From the NCBI GenBank assembly GCA_905221605.1, contig CAJNDS010002763.1, positions 218,824-282,823 of the forward strand: a DNA stretch of 64,000 nt, given 5' to 3'. Shown here in pieces: positions 41,808 to 50,328 of the stretch (position 1 is its first letter; each line of letters opens with the position of its first letter). A model generated the notes under the pieces. That model saw only the letters and a list, made by a program, of their open reading frames with translations, was not told the DNA's origin and did not search any database. The DNA comes from Symbiodinium natans. Lineage: Eukaryota > Sar > Dinophyceae > Suessiales > Symbiodiniaceae. A program made the position numbers and the translations under genes.

Positions 41808-42092
41808 TTACGGGTTGATCAGATGCGCCGCAATTTCCGAAACCAAATTCAGCTGCCGCAAAATACTGTCATGGTAGGCCTTGGTATGTTGGGTTTCGCG
41901 GGCTGGGTTGTTCTGGAGAGCCCGACCCAACTCGTTGTCGATGTAGATCACTCTAAACCCTAAATCACAAACCCTCAACCCTAAACCCTGAACCTTGAAC
42001 CCTGATGGACTGTGGAAAGCGAGCCAGACCGCGTCTTCGACATGTTTGCCCGAGGTGGCACAGAAGGATCCTCGGAAAGGGACTTGCAGCAA
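41808..42092 (-). CDS. Antisense coding fragment, two exons
   Basis: On the minus strand 42092-42006 reads LQVPFRGSFCATSGKHVEDA then VWLAFHSPS, and 41949-41808 reads VIYIDNELGRALQNNPARET then QHTKAYHDSILRQLNLVSEI. 36 of 47 codons of the second end in G or C, against 26 of 44 for the open + frame, so minus is favoured. They are separated by about 55 bases of TTTAGGG-type repeat in the minus direction, a minimal intron. YIDNE followed by a helical stretch is reminiscent of RNase H-like parts of retroelement proteins, but this is weak. Confidence 0.4.
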   Translation of the reverse strand: MLQVPFRGSFCATSGKHVEDAVWLAFHSPSGFKVQGLGLRVCDLGFRVIYIDNELGRALQNNPARETQHTKAYHDSILRQLNLVSEIAAHLINP

Positions 42093-42237
42093 CCATACGA
42101 AACCGAAGCCCTAAACCCTAAACCCTAAGCACAACGCCCGAAGCACTGAGCCTTAAGCCCTACTGAAGCCCTAAGCCCTGTAAACCCTTAACTACAACCG
42201 CAAGCCCCTAAAACCCTAAATGCCTCAACCCCCTACA

Positions 42238-42310
42238 GCGAGGATTCACAGGACAGCGAACTCAGCCAAGAACAGGAGGTCGATCCTTCACCTACTGGAT
42301 TACCTCTACT
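42238..42310 (+). CDS. Possible coding exon, unknown
   Basis: After acceptor CCCCTACAG two frames are open: EDSQDSELSQEQEVDPSPTG then LPLLIAAKNPPA, and RIHRTANSAKNRRSILHLLD. The first looks more protein-like. No TTTAGGG follows. Confidence 0.3.
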
Positions 42311-42538
42311 CATTGCTGCAAAAAACCCGCCAGCAAATTAGAAACAAGACTCTTCCTTATAAGGGTAGGAGAGGGATGATTATCTTGAGTTTTGTTGTTT
42401 AAAGCAAATAGTAGTTTGTGCTGCGAGCACAAAGGAAATAGCAGCCCTTGATTTCTGCTCGGCCGAGCTAGTGCATGCAGGGCATCGATCACCGCTTGAA
42501 TCCAGGGCTGCGTCTAATTGCAGACTCTACGAGCCGCT

Positions 42539-42610
42539 CAAGACAAGACAAGACAAGACAAGAGAAGAGAAGGCAAGACAAAACAAGACAAGACAAGACA
42601 AGACAAGAAA
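42539..42610. repeat. AAGAC pentamer microsatellite
   Basis: (AAGAC)n with a few interruptions, in intron sequence. Confidence 0.95.
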
Positions 42611-42796
42611 AACCCTTAAAGCCTGTAAAAACCTTAACAACCTTATGTAACCCCTAAACACTTATTGCAGCCCCAAACCCCTAAAAACTCTGAACCCTAA
42701 ACTCGAAAACCCTAAACTACGTACCCTAAACCACCCTAAACCCTCAACCCCAAACCCCAATTCCTAAACCCCTAAGAACCCTAAACCCCCGATCAG

Positions 42797-42863
42797 GTTC
42801 CAGGTGAATGGCGGTCGATTGGAGGCTGTGCGTGGAGCTCAGACCGGCCCCGAAAACCTTTAA
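42797..42863 (+). CDS. Probable terminal exon, unknown
   Basis: Reads F Q V N G G R L E A V R G A Q T G P E N L and TAA; acceptor CGATCAG after CCCTAAA repeats. A second frame is open for longer (VPGEWRSIGGCAWSSDRPRK). Confidence 0.4.
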
Positions 42864-43139
42864 CTCGTCAAACCTTCCTAAGCCCTCAGGGTTCTTTGGA
42901 TTTTGGAGGTTTAGGGTTTAGGGTTTAGGGTTTAGGGTTTCGGGTTTAGGGTTTAGGCTTTAGGGTTTAGGCTTTAGGGTTTAGGGTTCCTCTGTTTCTG
43001 CTTCCAGGTGGGGTGTGAAGGCAATCTTTCCTTGGGCCCTGCTTTGGAGTTGCGACATGACGCGTCTTGTCTGACTAGAAGGAGCTGTAAGCATCTCGAA
43101 ACCCTAAACCTTTCAGCCCTAAGCCCTAAGCCCTAAACC

Positions 43140-43225
43140 CTAGACCCTAGACCCTAGACCCTAGACCCTAAACCCTAAACCCTAAACCCTAAACCCTAAA
43201 CCCTAAACCCTAAACCCTAAACCCC
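43140..43225. repeat. CCCTAGA then CCCTAAA array
   Basis: Four CCCTAGA units followed by ten CCCTAAA, left of the exon at 43251. CCCTAGA blocks also occur at 3337 and 46365. Confidence 0.95.
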
Positions 43226-43250
43226 GAACCGGCCAGCCCGTACTACACAG

Positions 43251-43312
43251 AAATCCTTCAGCCGCATCTCTCAAGACCAAACCATAGGCTTGAGCCTCGC
43301 TTGGGAAGCAGG
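43251..43312 (+). CDS. Coding exon, unknown
   Basis: Reads KSFSRISQDQTIGLSLAWEA. Acceptor TACTACACAG, donor GTTTGGGA. It lies 46 bases before a family A element. Confidence 0.45.
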
Positions 43313-43350
43313 GTTTGGGATGTCTGGATCAGGGCTCTAGGGAACTTTTT

Positions 43351-43470
43351 GTCATGTGTTGGGCTGTTCCCCCTTATACTAACCGTCCGCAATAGCGATT
43401 CTAGTACCCCCCCCTACAAAAGTCCTCATGAGGGACTGTTAGAATAAGGGGGAACGTCTCAAGTCATGTG
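43351..43470. mobile_element. Inverted-repeat element family A, copy 4, with perfect 8-base target duplication
   Basis: The element spans 43359-43462: TTGGGCTGTTCCCCCTTATA to ATAAGGGGGAACGTCTCAA. GTCATGTG precedes (43351-43358) and follows (43463-43470) it. This copy defines the ends and the target duplication of the family. Confidence 0.9.
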
Positions 43471-43587
43471 AGGATCCTAAAAAGGACCCCTACTCTAGAG
43501 AACTACCCATGCAGATTCTGAGTAGGACTAGATGTACTTTTGAGCTGAAGCTGGGCGGTTTAAAGCGTATCCGGCGTATCCTTACTT

Positions 43588-43765
43588 GGAGGTTCATGGG
43601 TACTTATAACCCCAAAACTGCACTCCTGAGCCCCCGAAGTCCCCTGAGCAGGTGATAAGTAGATTCATAACTGGGGTTATACAGCAAACATGAACCCCCT
43701 AAACCCTAAACCCTCTACCCTGTACTTGTGGTTATATGTACCCATGAGCCTCCAAGTAGCTGTAT
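43588..43765. mobile_element. Inverted-repeat element family E, with CCCTAAA inside
   Basis: CTTGGAGGTTCATGGGTACT at the left is matched by the complement of GTACCCATGAGCCTCCAAG at the right. The centre contains AACCCCCTAAACCCTAAACC. Confidence 0.65.
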
Positions 43766-43971
43766 CTTGGCCACTCAGTTTCCAGAGAAGGGGCCTCAAA
43801 GTAAGGGCCTGAGATCCCAAAGCCCGACTACCGTAAGCGCAGTTAGGGTTTATCGTTAGACCCTAAACCCTAAACCCTAACTTTAAGCCCTAATCCCTAA
43901 ACCCTAAATCCAAAACCTTAAACCCTAAACTAAGCCCTCTAAGCCGCCATCCACCTGATGTCAGCTTTCAG

Positions 43972-44316
43972 GCCCCACCCCTCGAGCGTGGCTTCCTTCA
44001 GCACAAGGGGTGCTGACTGGTGGGAGGGACAGAACCTCAGCCAGGATTTAGGGCTTGGGGGCTTAGGGCTTAGGGGTTCAGGGTTTATGGATTTAGGGTT
44101 TAGGGTTTAGGGTTTAGGGCTTCTTTTGGTGAACGACTTTTGGCCATTTTGGGAGTCTTGAAGGCACTCACAGACAGCAGTGGGATTACAAGGTCCCTTC
44201 TTAGGGCTAGGATACAGGGATCTGCCCGCACACGTTGGGAGGGTGCTAAACCCTAAGCCCTAAACCCTAAGCCCCAAAGGCAAGTTGCTGGCTATCTGGG
44301 GGGCCGATGACACGAT
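43972..44316 (+). CDS. Two short coding exons, unknown
   Basis: 43972-44044: P T P R A W L P S A Q G V L T G G R D R T S A, weak. 44280-44316: K L L A I W G A D D T M with acceptor CCCAAAG and donor GTAGGG; LLAIWGADD resembles the strand and Asp turn of alpha/beta hydrolases (LLxxWGxxD), but it is only 12 residues. Confidence 0.35.
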
Positions 44317-44427
44317 GTAGGGCCTACGACCTATGATTTGTCTAAGTTTCTCAAGGGTCTAGGGGCTTTGGGTTTGAGGGTTTAGGGGGCTTAGGCTTAG
44401 GGTTCAGGAGTCTTCTGGTATTTCTCG

Positions 44428-44540
44428 ATAACATGTATAGGGCCTCAATAATTCGAGTAGGGTTTTGGGGGTTCTTATAGTATCGGCAGAAAGGGACCAT
44501 AAGGGGTTACTATTTGTAATTAGTTCGACCTCAATAGTAC
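44428..44540. mobile_element. Inverted-repeat element family C, copy 4
   Basis: TATAGGGCCTCAATAATTCG to TTAGTTCGACCTCAATAGTA, with GGGACCATAAGGGGTTACTA inside. It ends 25 bases before the acceptor of the next exon. Confidence 0.6.
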
Positions 44541-44564
44541 TCTTTATGGCTCCCGGTGCCGCAG

Positions 44565-44668
44565 GAGTGGTTCCAGGTCACTTCCTTGGAAGGGTTTGAC
44601 ATTCTGAGCGTGTCGAATCTCGCCGGCTCTGTGTTCTCACAGCTCCAAGCCCCGCTAAACCCTTTAGA
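44565..44668 (+). CDS. Coding exon, unknown
   Basis: Reads EWFQVTSLEGFDILSVSNLA then GSVFSQLQAPLNPL. Acceptor GGTGCCGCAG; donor GTTGAGGG. A well-formed exon of a soluble protein. Confidence 0.5.
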
Positions 44669-44699
44669 GTTGAGGGTTTAGGGTTTGAGGTTATCTAGG

Positions 44700-44840
44700 A
44701 TTCCAAGTATGGGCCCTTGATTTGGGTCCCTTGTTATACAACCCTTATATACACCATACATAGTAAGGGCCCATACTTCGGATCCCTATAAAGAAGGGCA
44801 GGGGGCCATACTAAGGGCCCATAGTTCCAAGCGTACAGGT
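44700..44840. mobile_element. Inverted-repeat element family G
   Basis: CCAAGTATGGGCCCTTGATT at the left against TACTAAGGGCCCATAGTTCC at the right; an extra internal copy AAGGGCCCATACTTCGGATC. A relative may lie at 53960-54060. Confidence 0.5.
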
Positions 44841-45119
44841 TAGGGGTTTAGGGTAACTGAACCCTTTCAGAATCTGAGGCTAAGGGTCGCTCCAGCACCA
44901 CTGGTTTATGGTTTAGGGTTTAGGGTTCCATGTCCTTTTCGGAAGCTGCTTAGGCATGTAGTGACTGTAGGGGACTAGGACCCAGAGTGGCCTCATTCCC
45001 TTGTCTTTAGGGCTTAGGTTCCCTCATCAGCTCCTGAAATCAACAAAGGTACCTGTTTATTCCTAGGTTGCTCTTGTGTCACCCTAAAACCTAAACCCTA
45101 AACCCTATAACCTCTGCAG

Positions 45120-45595
45120 GAACGTGCCGTACCAAGACTCCCTTGCGGTAACTTTGCAAAAGCCAACCCTCCTTCTCTGCGGCGACAGCAAGCTCTCTCC
45201 TATTCAGGCACAACCGCAGACGCCCTTGCGAGCTACAGCACCAGCCGAGATCGCGGCGGCTTGCTGCCGTGTAGCTTTGGGGCACGGCCTGCCCAAAGAC
45301 GGGCACTTGGTTCACAGCGCCCTGCAAGGCCAGGCGTCCCTTTAGTGGAGCGGACGACAGGGCCAGGTCACCACAGCCCCGATGCGTGCATCAGAAAGCA
45401 CATGGAACGTGGCGGACAGTCGCCTCCCCCTCATCTGTGAGGGGGACAGCGCGGCGGGCAAAGATAACCTGAAGTCACTCGTGCTGTCTTGGATCGCGCG
45501 CCAGTCCAGCTCGTGGACCGGGGCCTTCATCAACACTGGCAATCTCACTGTGAGTGGTCTTCTCAAGGAGCTTGAGAAGTCGGAAGGACTCGGGC
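45120..45595 (+). CDS. Large P-loop-like coding block with an in-frame TAG (DUF3987-like)
   Basis: 45120-45342 reads NVPYQDSLAVTLQKPTLLLC then GDSKLSPIQ, to ALQGQASL; TAG at 45343-45345; then, in the same frame, WSGRQGQVTTAPMRASESTW, NVADSRLPLICEGDSAAGKD, LVLSWIARQSSSWTGAFINT and GNLTVSGLLKELEKSEG. ICEGDSAAGKDNLKSLV is placed like a P-loop, but with Asp where Ser/Thr should bind phosphate. In DUF3987 proteins (transposon- and phage-linked ATPases common in algae) such a motif is followed by T.EGLL..L, as here. The TAG may be a disabling mutation, or part of an acceptor (CCCTTTAG) of a small intron. GC-rich and without telomere repeats, so likely mobile-element derived. Confidence 0.5.
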
Positions 45596-45889
45596 TAAAC
45601 CCTAAGCCCCGATTAAGCCCTAATCCCTAGACCTTATACCCTACACCCTTTGCTGAAAGGCTCCCTTAGAAAACCCTTTCGGCACGAAGGCAGCACCCTT
45701 TACATCTCTAGGCTTCGGAGGATCTAAGTCCAACATGTGTCCAGCCCGACAACCGCGAACAGGCAAAACTAAGAAACCCAGAAACCCCTCAACCACCCCC
45801 ACATCTCAAAAACAACTTCAAACGCCAGAAGCTCCCGAACTCCTGACACCCCGACACCTCTTAGCCGGTATCTGTTTTGCCCGAACCAG

Positions 45890-45990
45890 GCGGGAATGGC
45901 ACCAACGATGGTGAGGGGGAAGGCCGATTGCTTGGACGGAAGTTGTGGAATGTTAGATGGCCCTTCACACCACCTCCTGAAAAGGCTAGG
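45890..45990 (+). CDS. Coding exon, unknown
   Basis: Reads GNGTNDGEGEGRLLGRKLWN then VRWPFTPPPEKAR. Acceptor GAACCAG, donor GTTTAGGG. The 45640-45880 stretch before it is C/A-rich intron with no exon. Confidence 0.45.
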
Positions 45991-46438
45991 GTTTAGGGTT
46001 GGGGTTAGAGTTTAGGCCCCATTAGCCGGCAAACAATGAACTTATCCCTGATATTCCTTAGTGTACTAGGGATACTAATATCCAAGGGACGTCAGAATCA
46101 TTATCAAGGGTGCAGGGTTTAGGTTTTAGTGTTCGCTTGCGAGTTGTTTACTTGGCACGCAAGGCCTTGAAAGGCACACCGTATAGAATCCTGAATCCAA
46201 AATTCACTACTAAGACTCCACATCTGAGGCGGGGCAACGGGTTTCGGCCCCTTCTGATAAAACCCCAAACCCTACCACCCTCATCCCTAATGCCTTTGAC
46301 CCTTGACCCTAAACCCTAAGCCCTAAAACCCTAAACCCTTATAGAACCCTAAACCCTACACCCTAGACCCTAGACCCTAAACCCTAAACCCCAAACCCTA
46401 AACCCTAAACCCAAAATCGTAAGCCATGTGAGTATCAG

Positions 46439-46767
46439 GCGGAGGCCCATTGTGGGTGTGCTTCAACGAGCTGACGCAGCTGGAGGCAGGGGGTCCTCAA
46501 CCTCCAAGAAGCGCAAGGGTTTAGGGAATCGGGTTTAGGGTTTAGGGTTTAGAGGGTTGAGGATTTAGGGTTTTGGGATCACTCTGCGAACACGGGGTGG
46601 GTGTAGTGCCGGGGAGCACAGCAACTTGAAGATTCAGCAAGTGGGTGAGGTGTAGGGTTGTAAGCTATAGTTGCCCGAAGGTTGTGCACCACACCCTAAA
46701 CCCCAAAGAATCCGCTAGCCCTCACAGGTGACCTGATTCTTACTCGTTCCGCTCTCGCCTGCCTAGG
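46439..46767 (+). CDS. Two coding exons, unknown
   Basis: 46439-46518: RRPIVGVLQRADAAGGRGSS then TSKKRK, a basic end like a nuclear localisation signal; acceptor GTATCAG, donor GTTTAGGG. 46728-46767: 13 codons (D L I L T R S A L A C L or P D S Y S F R S R L P R), acceptor CCTCACAG. Confidence 0.4.
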
Positions 46768-47134
46768 GTTTAGGGTTTAGGGTTTAGGGTTTAGGGTTTA
46801 GAGTTTGGGTTCATGTTTAGGGTTTAGGGTTTAAGGTTTGGGGGTAGAGGAAGGTACCTTTGGAAACTTTCCACAGGGCCGAGGGATCTAAGTGCCTCCG
46901 TGGTTTTTCGAACATCACGGAACCACAAACCAATACCCTAAACCCCACACCTGGAAAGCGACACCCGACCCCAAAGCTCAATTCCTAAACCCTAAACCCT
47001 AAGCGCTAAATCCAAACCCTAAACCCTAAACCCCCTAAGCATCTGAACCTCGGTAGGGTCTAGGGTTTGCGTTCAGGGTTCGCGGCCTCAGCCTTTCGTC
47101 TCAAGTCTACGAAAGGCCACGGGTTTGGGGTTTA

Positions 47135-47235
47135 GGGTTCAGGGTTATAGGGTTATAGGGTTTAGGGTTTAGGGTTTAGGGTGTAGGGTTTAGGGTTTAG
47201 GGTTTAGGGTTTAGGGTTTAGGTTTAGGGTTTAGG
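47135..47235. repeat. TTTAGGG array, last before the AT-rich island
   Basis: Thirteen copies with a few variants. A possible mini-exon (F R L K S T K G H G) lies at 47091-47120. Confidence 0.85.
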
Positions 47236-47339
47236 GTTGTTTTTTGCTTGGAGGAGAACTATTCCCTTGCTGGCATCTCCCCGGCTCGAAGCAGCGTCGC
47301 AAGCTTAGTGTCTTAGTGTTGTTATTATTGCCCTGCGTG

Positions 47340-47420
47340 TGATACATATATAGTATACATAAATAAATAAATAAATGAATAAATAAATACATAAATAAAT
47401 ATATATATATATATGGGCTG
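47340..47420. repeat. AAATA/AT microsatellite
   Basis: (ATAA)n with AATGAATA variants followed by (AT)n, opening the AT-rich island. Confidence 0.95.
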
Positions 47421-47460
47421 CCGCCTATCCCCCCCCTGCATTTTCGATGTCTTCATACAG

Positions 47461-47780
47461 TACTAGTAGGCACTCTTTCAGTGAGTAGCCTAAGTAGAAA
47501 CTATAGCACAGCCATGTCTATAAACACAGATACTGTTTAACCCTACCACCCGTAAACGCCCAAAGCCAAGCCTTCCCCCAACAGGGCTCAAATGAAGATA
47601 TTTGCTCACAGTATTCCCGTGTTCCTGCGGGCATACAGTAGCTACTCTTTCAGTGTCTTGATACAGTAGGCTAACTAGTAACTATAGCACAGCCATGTCT
47701 ATAAACACAGCTACTGTTTATAAACACAGCCGCTATTTATAAACACAGCCACTGCTTATAAACGCAGTCACATCAAACAT
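47461..47780. repeat. Direct repeat of about 85 bases plus a 19-20-base minisatellite
   Basis: GCACTCTTTCAGTG ... ACTATAGCACAGCCATGTCT and ATAAACACAG at 47470-47545 recur at 47645-47720. Then three copies of CTACTGTTTATAAACACAGC with variants. TTTATAAACACCG reappears at 49350. Confidence 0.8.
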
Positions 47781-47820
47781 CTAAACACCCGACCACCCGT
47801 AAACGCCCAACCATTTCAAC

Positions 47821-47903
47821 CATTCCAATCGTTTTAAATCCTTATGGCCGAAATGGATAAAAAAAAACAACCATTTCAACAGTTTTGGAATGGTTGAAAC
47901 GGT
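47821..47903. repeat. Imperfect palindrome
   Basis: AACCATTTCAACCATTCCAA on the left against TTTTGGAATGGTTGAAACGG on the right, around a short A-rich centre. Possibly a MITE. Confidence 0.75.
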
Positions 47904-48650
47904 TTAGTATTAATAGTACTAATAGTATGAATAGTATTACAAATATTAGTAGTCTTTATAGTATTAATGGTATTAATAGTATTAATACTATGAATAGTAT
48001 TAATCGTATTACTAGTAGTATAGTAATACATTAATAGTATACGAGTAATGTTTAATAGATTAATAGTATTAATAGTATTAGTAGTATGAATTAATAGTAT
48101 TAATACTATTATATGTTATTAATAGTATTAGAGTAATTCTATTATAGTAGTATAGTATTAATATTATAGTATAATATAAATAGTATTAATAGTATAATAG
48201 ATTAATAGTATTAATAGTATTAATACTCTCATAATTCTGTATTGATTCTAATAACACTAGTAGTATTAAGGACATTAATATAGTAGTATTAATACTATGA
48301 GTATTATAAATACGATTAATATTATTCATATTATTAATCACATTCATAGTATGAATGCTATTAATATTACTCATAGTAGTATTAATGCTATTCATACTAT
48401 TCATATGATTAATACTATTCATAATATTGATAGCATTAATAATATTCATAGTATTAATTTTATAAATGGATTTAATATTGTGAATACTTTTAATAATAGA
48501 TTCATACTACTAATACTATTAATGGTATTTTTTAATACTGTTGATGTTCTTAATACTGTTAGTACTATATTAATACTACGGATACTCACAATACTATTAA
48601 TAGTATTAATATTATACGTATAAAGATTATGTATATTATTAATACTATAC
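47904..48650. repeat. TAATAGTAT-type minisatellite, 750 bases
   Basis: Degenerate array of TATTAATAG/CTATTAATA units in both orientations, about 80% A+T, ending at a poly-C run (48649-48662). It yields Asn/Ile/Ser/Met-rich ORFs on both strands that are not genes. Confidence 0.95.
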
Positions 48651-48662
48651 CCCCCCCCCCCC

Positions 48663-49600
48663 AGAGAATATTCACATAGACCCTAAAGGTCCTACGTACA
48701 AAGCCCTATAGGGCTCTACAAGGTTCAAAGGTTTAAACCCTATTGGGCTCTAAAAGGTTCAAAGGCTTAAACCCTAAAGGCCTATAGGCACTGAAGGTAT
48801 AAATGCGCAGACTCTTAGGTTTAAACGCATATAACGTTTAGGAATTTAAGCCTTAGGCTTAGGACTTTAAACCTTCAAACCCTATAGGGTTTGAAGGCCT
48901 AGGGTTTTTCAGGGTTTATCTCTAAAGCCCTGACATGGGGTTGAACCCTGCCTATCGAGTTTAAACCTTTAAGGTTTAAGGCTTAGAGGGTTGAGGCGTC
49001 AGCCCCTAAACCTTAATTCCCATAGGGTTATGCCTATGTTTGTACAGTGTAGGGCTTGCCTCCTGTGGAAATGCAAACGAAAAATTAGTACCCACATCAT
49101 GTATGTATCAAATACAGATAATGGGGAAGGAAGGATGGTAAGCCTCGAGCCATAAGACTAGGAAGTATTCGGGTGCATAGGGTGATGCGAAAGATCTTTG
49201 ACTATAAGCCCCGGGGATGCGAGATCACTGTGGGCAAATATCTTTTCACTATTTCCTGGGACCAATGGGGCGTATGTGGTGTTGATCAAAAGAAAAGATC
49301 TAATGAGTATTGAATATACAATAGTGAGAAAATATTACATATAACACCTGTTTATAAACACCGACTCTTTAGAAACACCGCTTCCCAACAGAAAAATATA
49401 AAACGATGAAGTTGGTGTTGACGTTGAGCTACCTGGGCACGGGGACGAATAGGGTTTAGGACTTTGTTCTCGTTTCCTTGGGGCCTACATGTAATACAAT
49501 AATATACCTACACTATGTGGGTAGAAGTTCCACCTTTTCATACAACACATACACCCTACACACATACATACACCATTGTTTAGGGTTTACTGCCAATGCC
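48663..49600. other. AT-rich non-coding stretch with palindromic CCCTATAGGG motifs
   Basis: 48680-48990 is full of short palindromes such as CCCTATAGGG and GGTTTAAACC-like motifs. 49000-49450 is unique sequence without convincing exons, except the last part (49390-49450, open frame MKLVLTLSYLGTGTN before GTTTAGG), which could be an exon. Confidence 0.4.
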
Positions 49601-49995
49601 AATGCAGCAACGAACCAAAGAACCAATGTACCAATGTACCCATGTTTTCGGCCCATGGTTGGTACGAAGGACGACCCATGACCCAATGTACCAATGTAGC
49701 AATGTACCAACGTACCAATGATTTCGGCCCATGATTGGAACAAAGGACGACCCATGACCCAATGTACCAATGTACCAATGTACCAATGATTTCGGCCCAT
49801 GATTGGTACAAACATCCTATGTACCAATCCTGGGCCGAAATGATTGGTACATTGGTACATTGGTTCATCTTGTGTACCAATCATGGGCCGAAATGATTGG
49901 TACACTGGTACATTGGTACATCGGTTCTTCATTGGTTCATGCTATGTCCCAATCATGAGCCGAAATGGTTTGGACAGTGGTACGTTGGTGCATTG
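49600..49995. repeat. Inverted minisatellite of CCAATGTACCAATG and TTCGGCCCATGATTGGTAC
   Basis: The left half carries ATGTACCAATGTACC and GATTTCGGCCCATGATTGG three times; the right half has the reverse complement (CATGGGCCGAAATGATTGGT). The whole region is a large imperfect palindrome around 49830. The overlapping ORFs on both strands (VPMYQC, HWYIGTLVHW) are repeat artefacts. Confidence 0.9.
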
Positions 49996-50074
49996 GCACA
50001 CATAGTGCAAAACATCGAGCGCAGACAAAGTGCGAAAGACAGAAATTGCAGAAAAGGTGGGGGGGATAGGCGTG

Positions 50075-50190
50075 TACCCATATATATATATACACATAGA
50101 GATATACACATAGAGATTTAAAGCAACATATAGAGTATACCAACTATACCTTATACATATATGTATACATATATGTATGTACATGAGATA
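50075..50190. repeat. AT microsatellite with ACATAGAGAT repeats
   Basis: (TA)n, two copies of ACACATAGAGAT, then ATGTATAC repeats. It ends the AT-rich island. Confidence 0.9.
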
Positions 50191-50328
50191 TCTTGGTTCG
50201 TCCTACTGTGGGGTTTAGTGTTTAGGGCTTGTGTGTGTGGGGGGTGTATCTCGAGGCGCATGCCATGTGGAGGAGGCTTTGGGTCCCTAAGGTTTAGGGT
50301 TTAGGGTTTAGGGTTTTTCGCTCCCAAG

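Noticed and set aside
45091-45566. Minus-strand ORFs opposite the P-loop block
   Set aside because: Shadows caused by high GC content; the + frame carries the recognisable motif order.
48186-48623. Asn/Ile-rich ORFs on both strands
   Set aside because: Product of the TAATAGTAT minisatellite.
49513-49932. 139-codon minus-strand ORF rich in NVPVYQ/HWYIGTLVHW
   Set aside because: All three frames give similar repetitive peptides because the DNA is a minisatellite palindrome.
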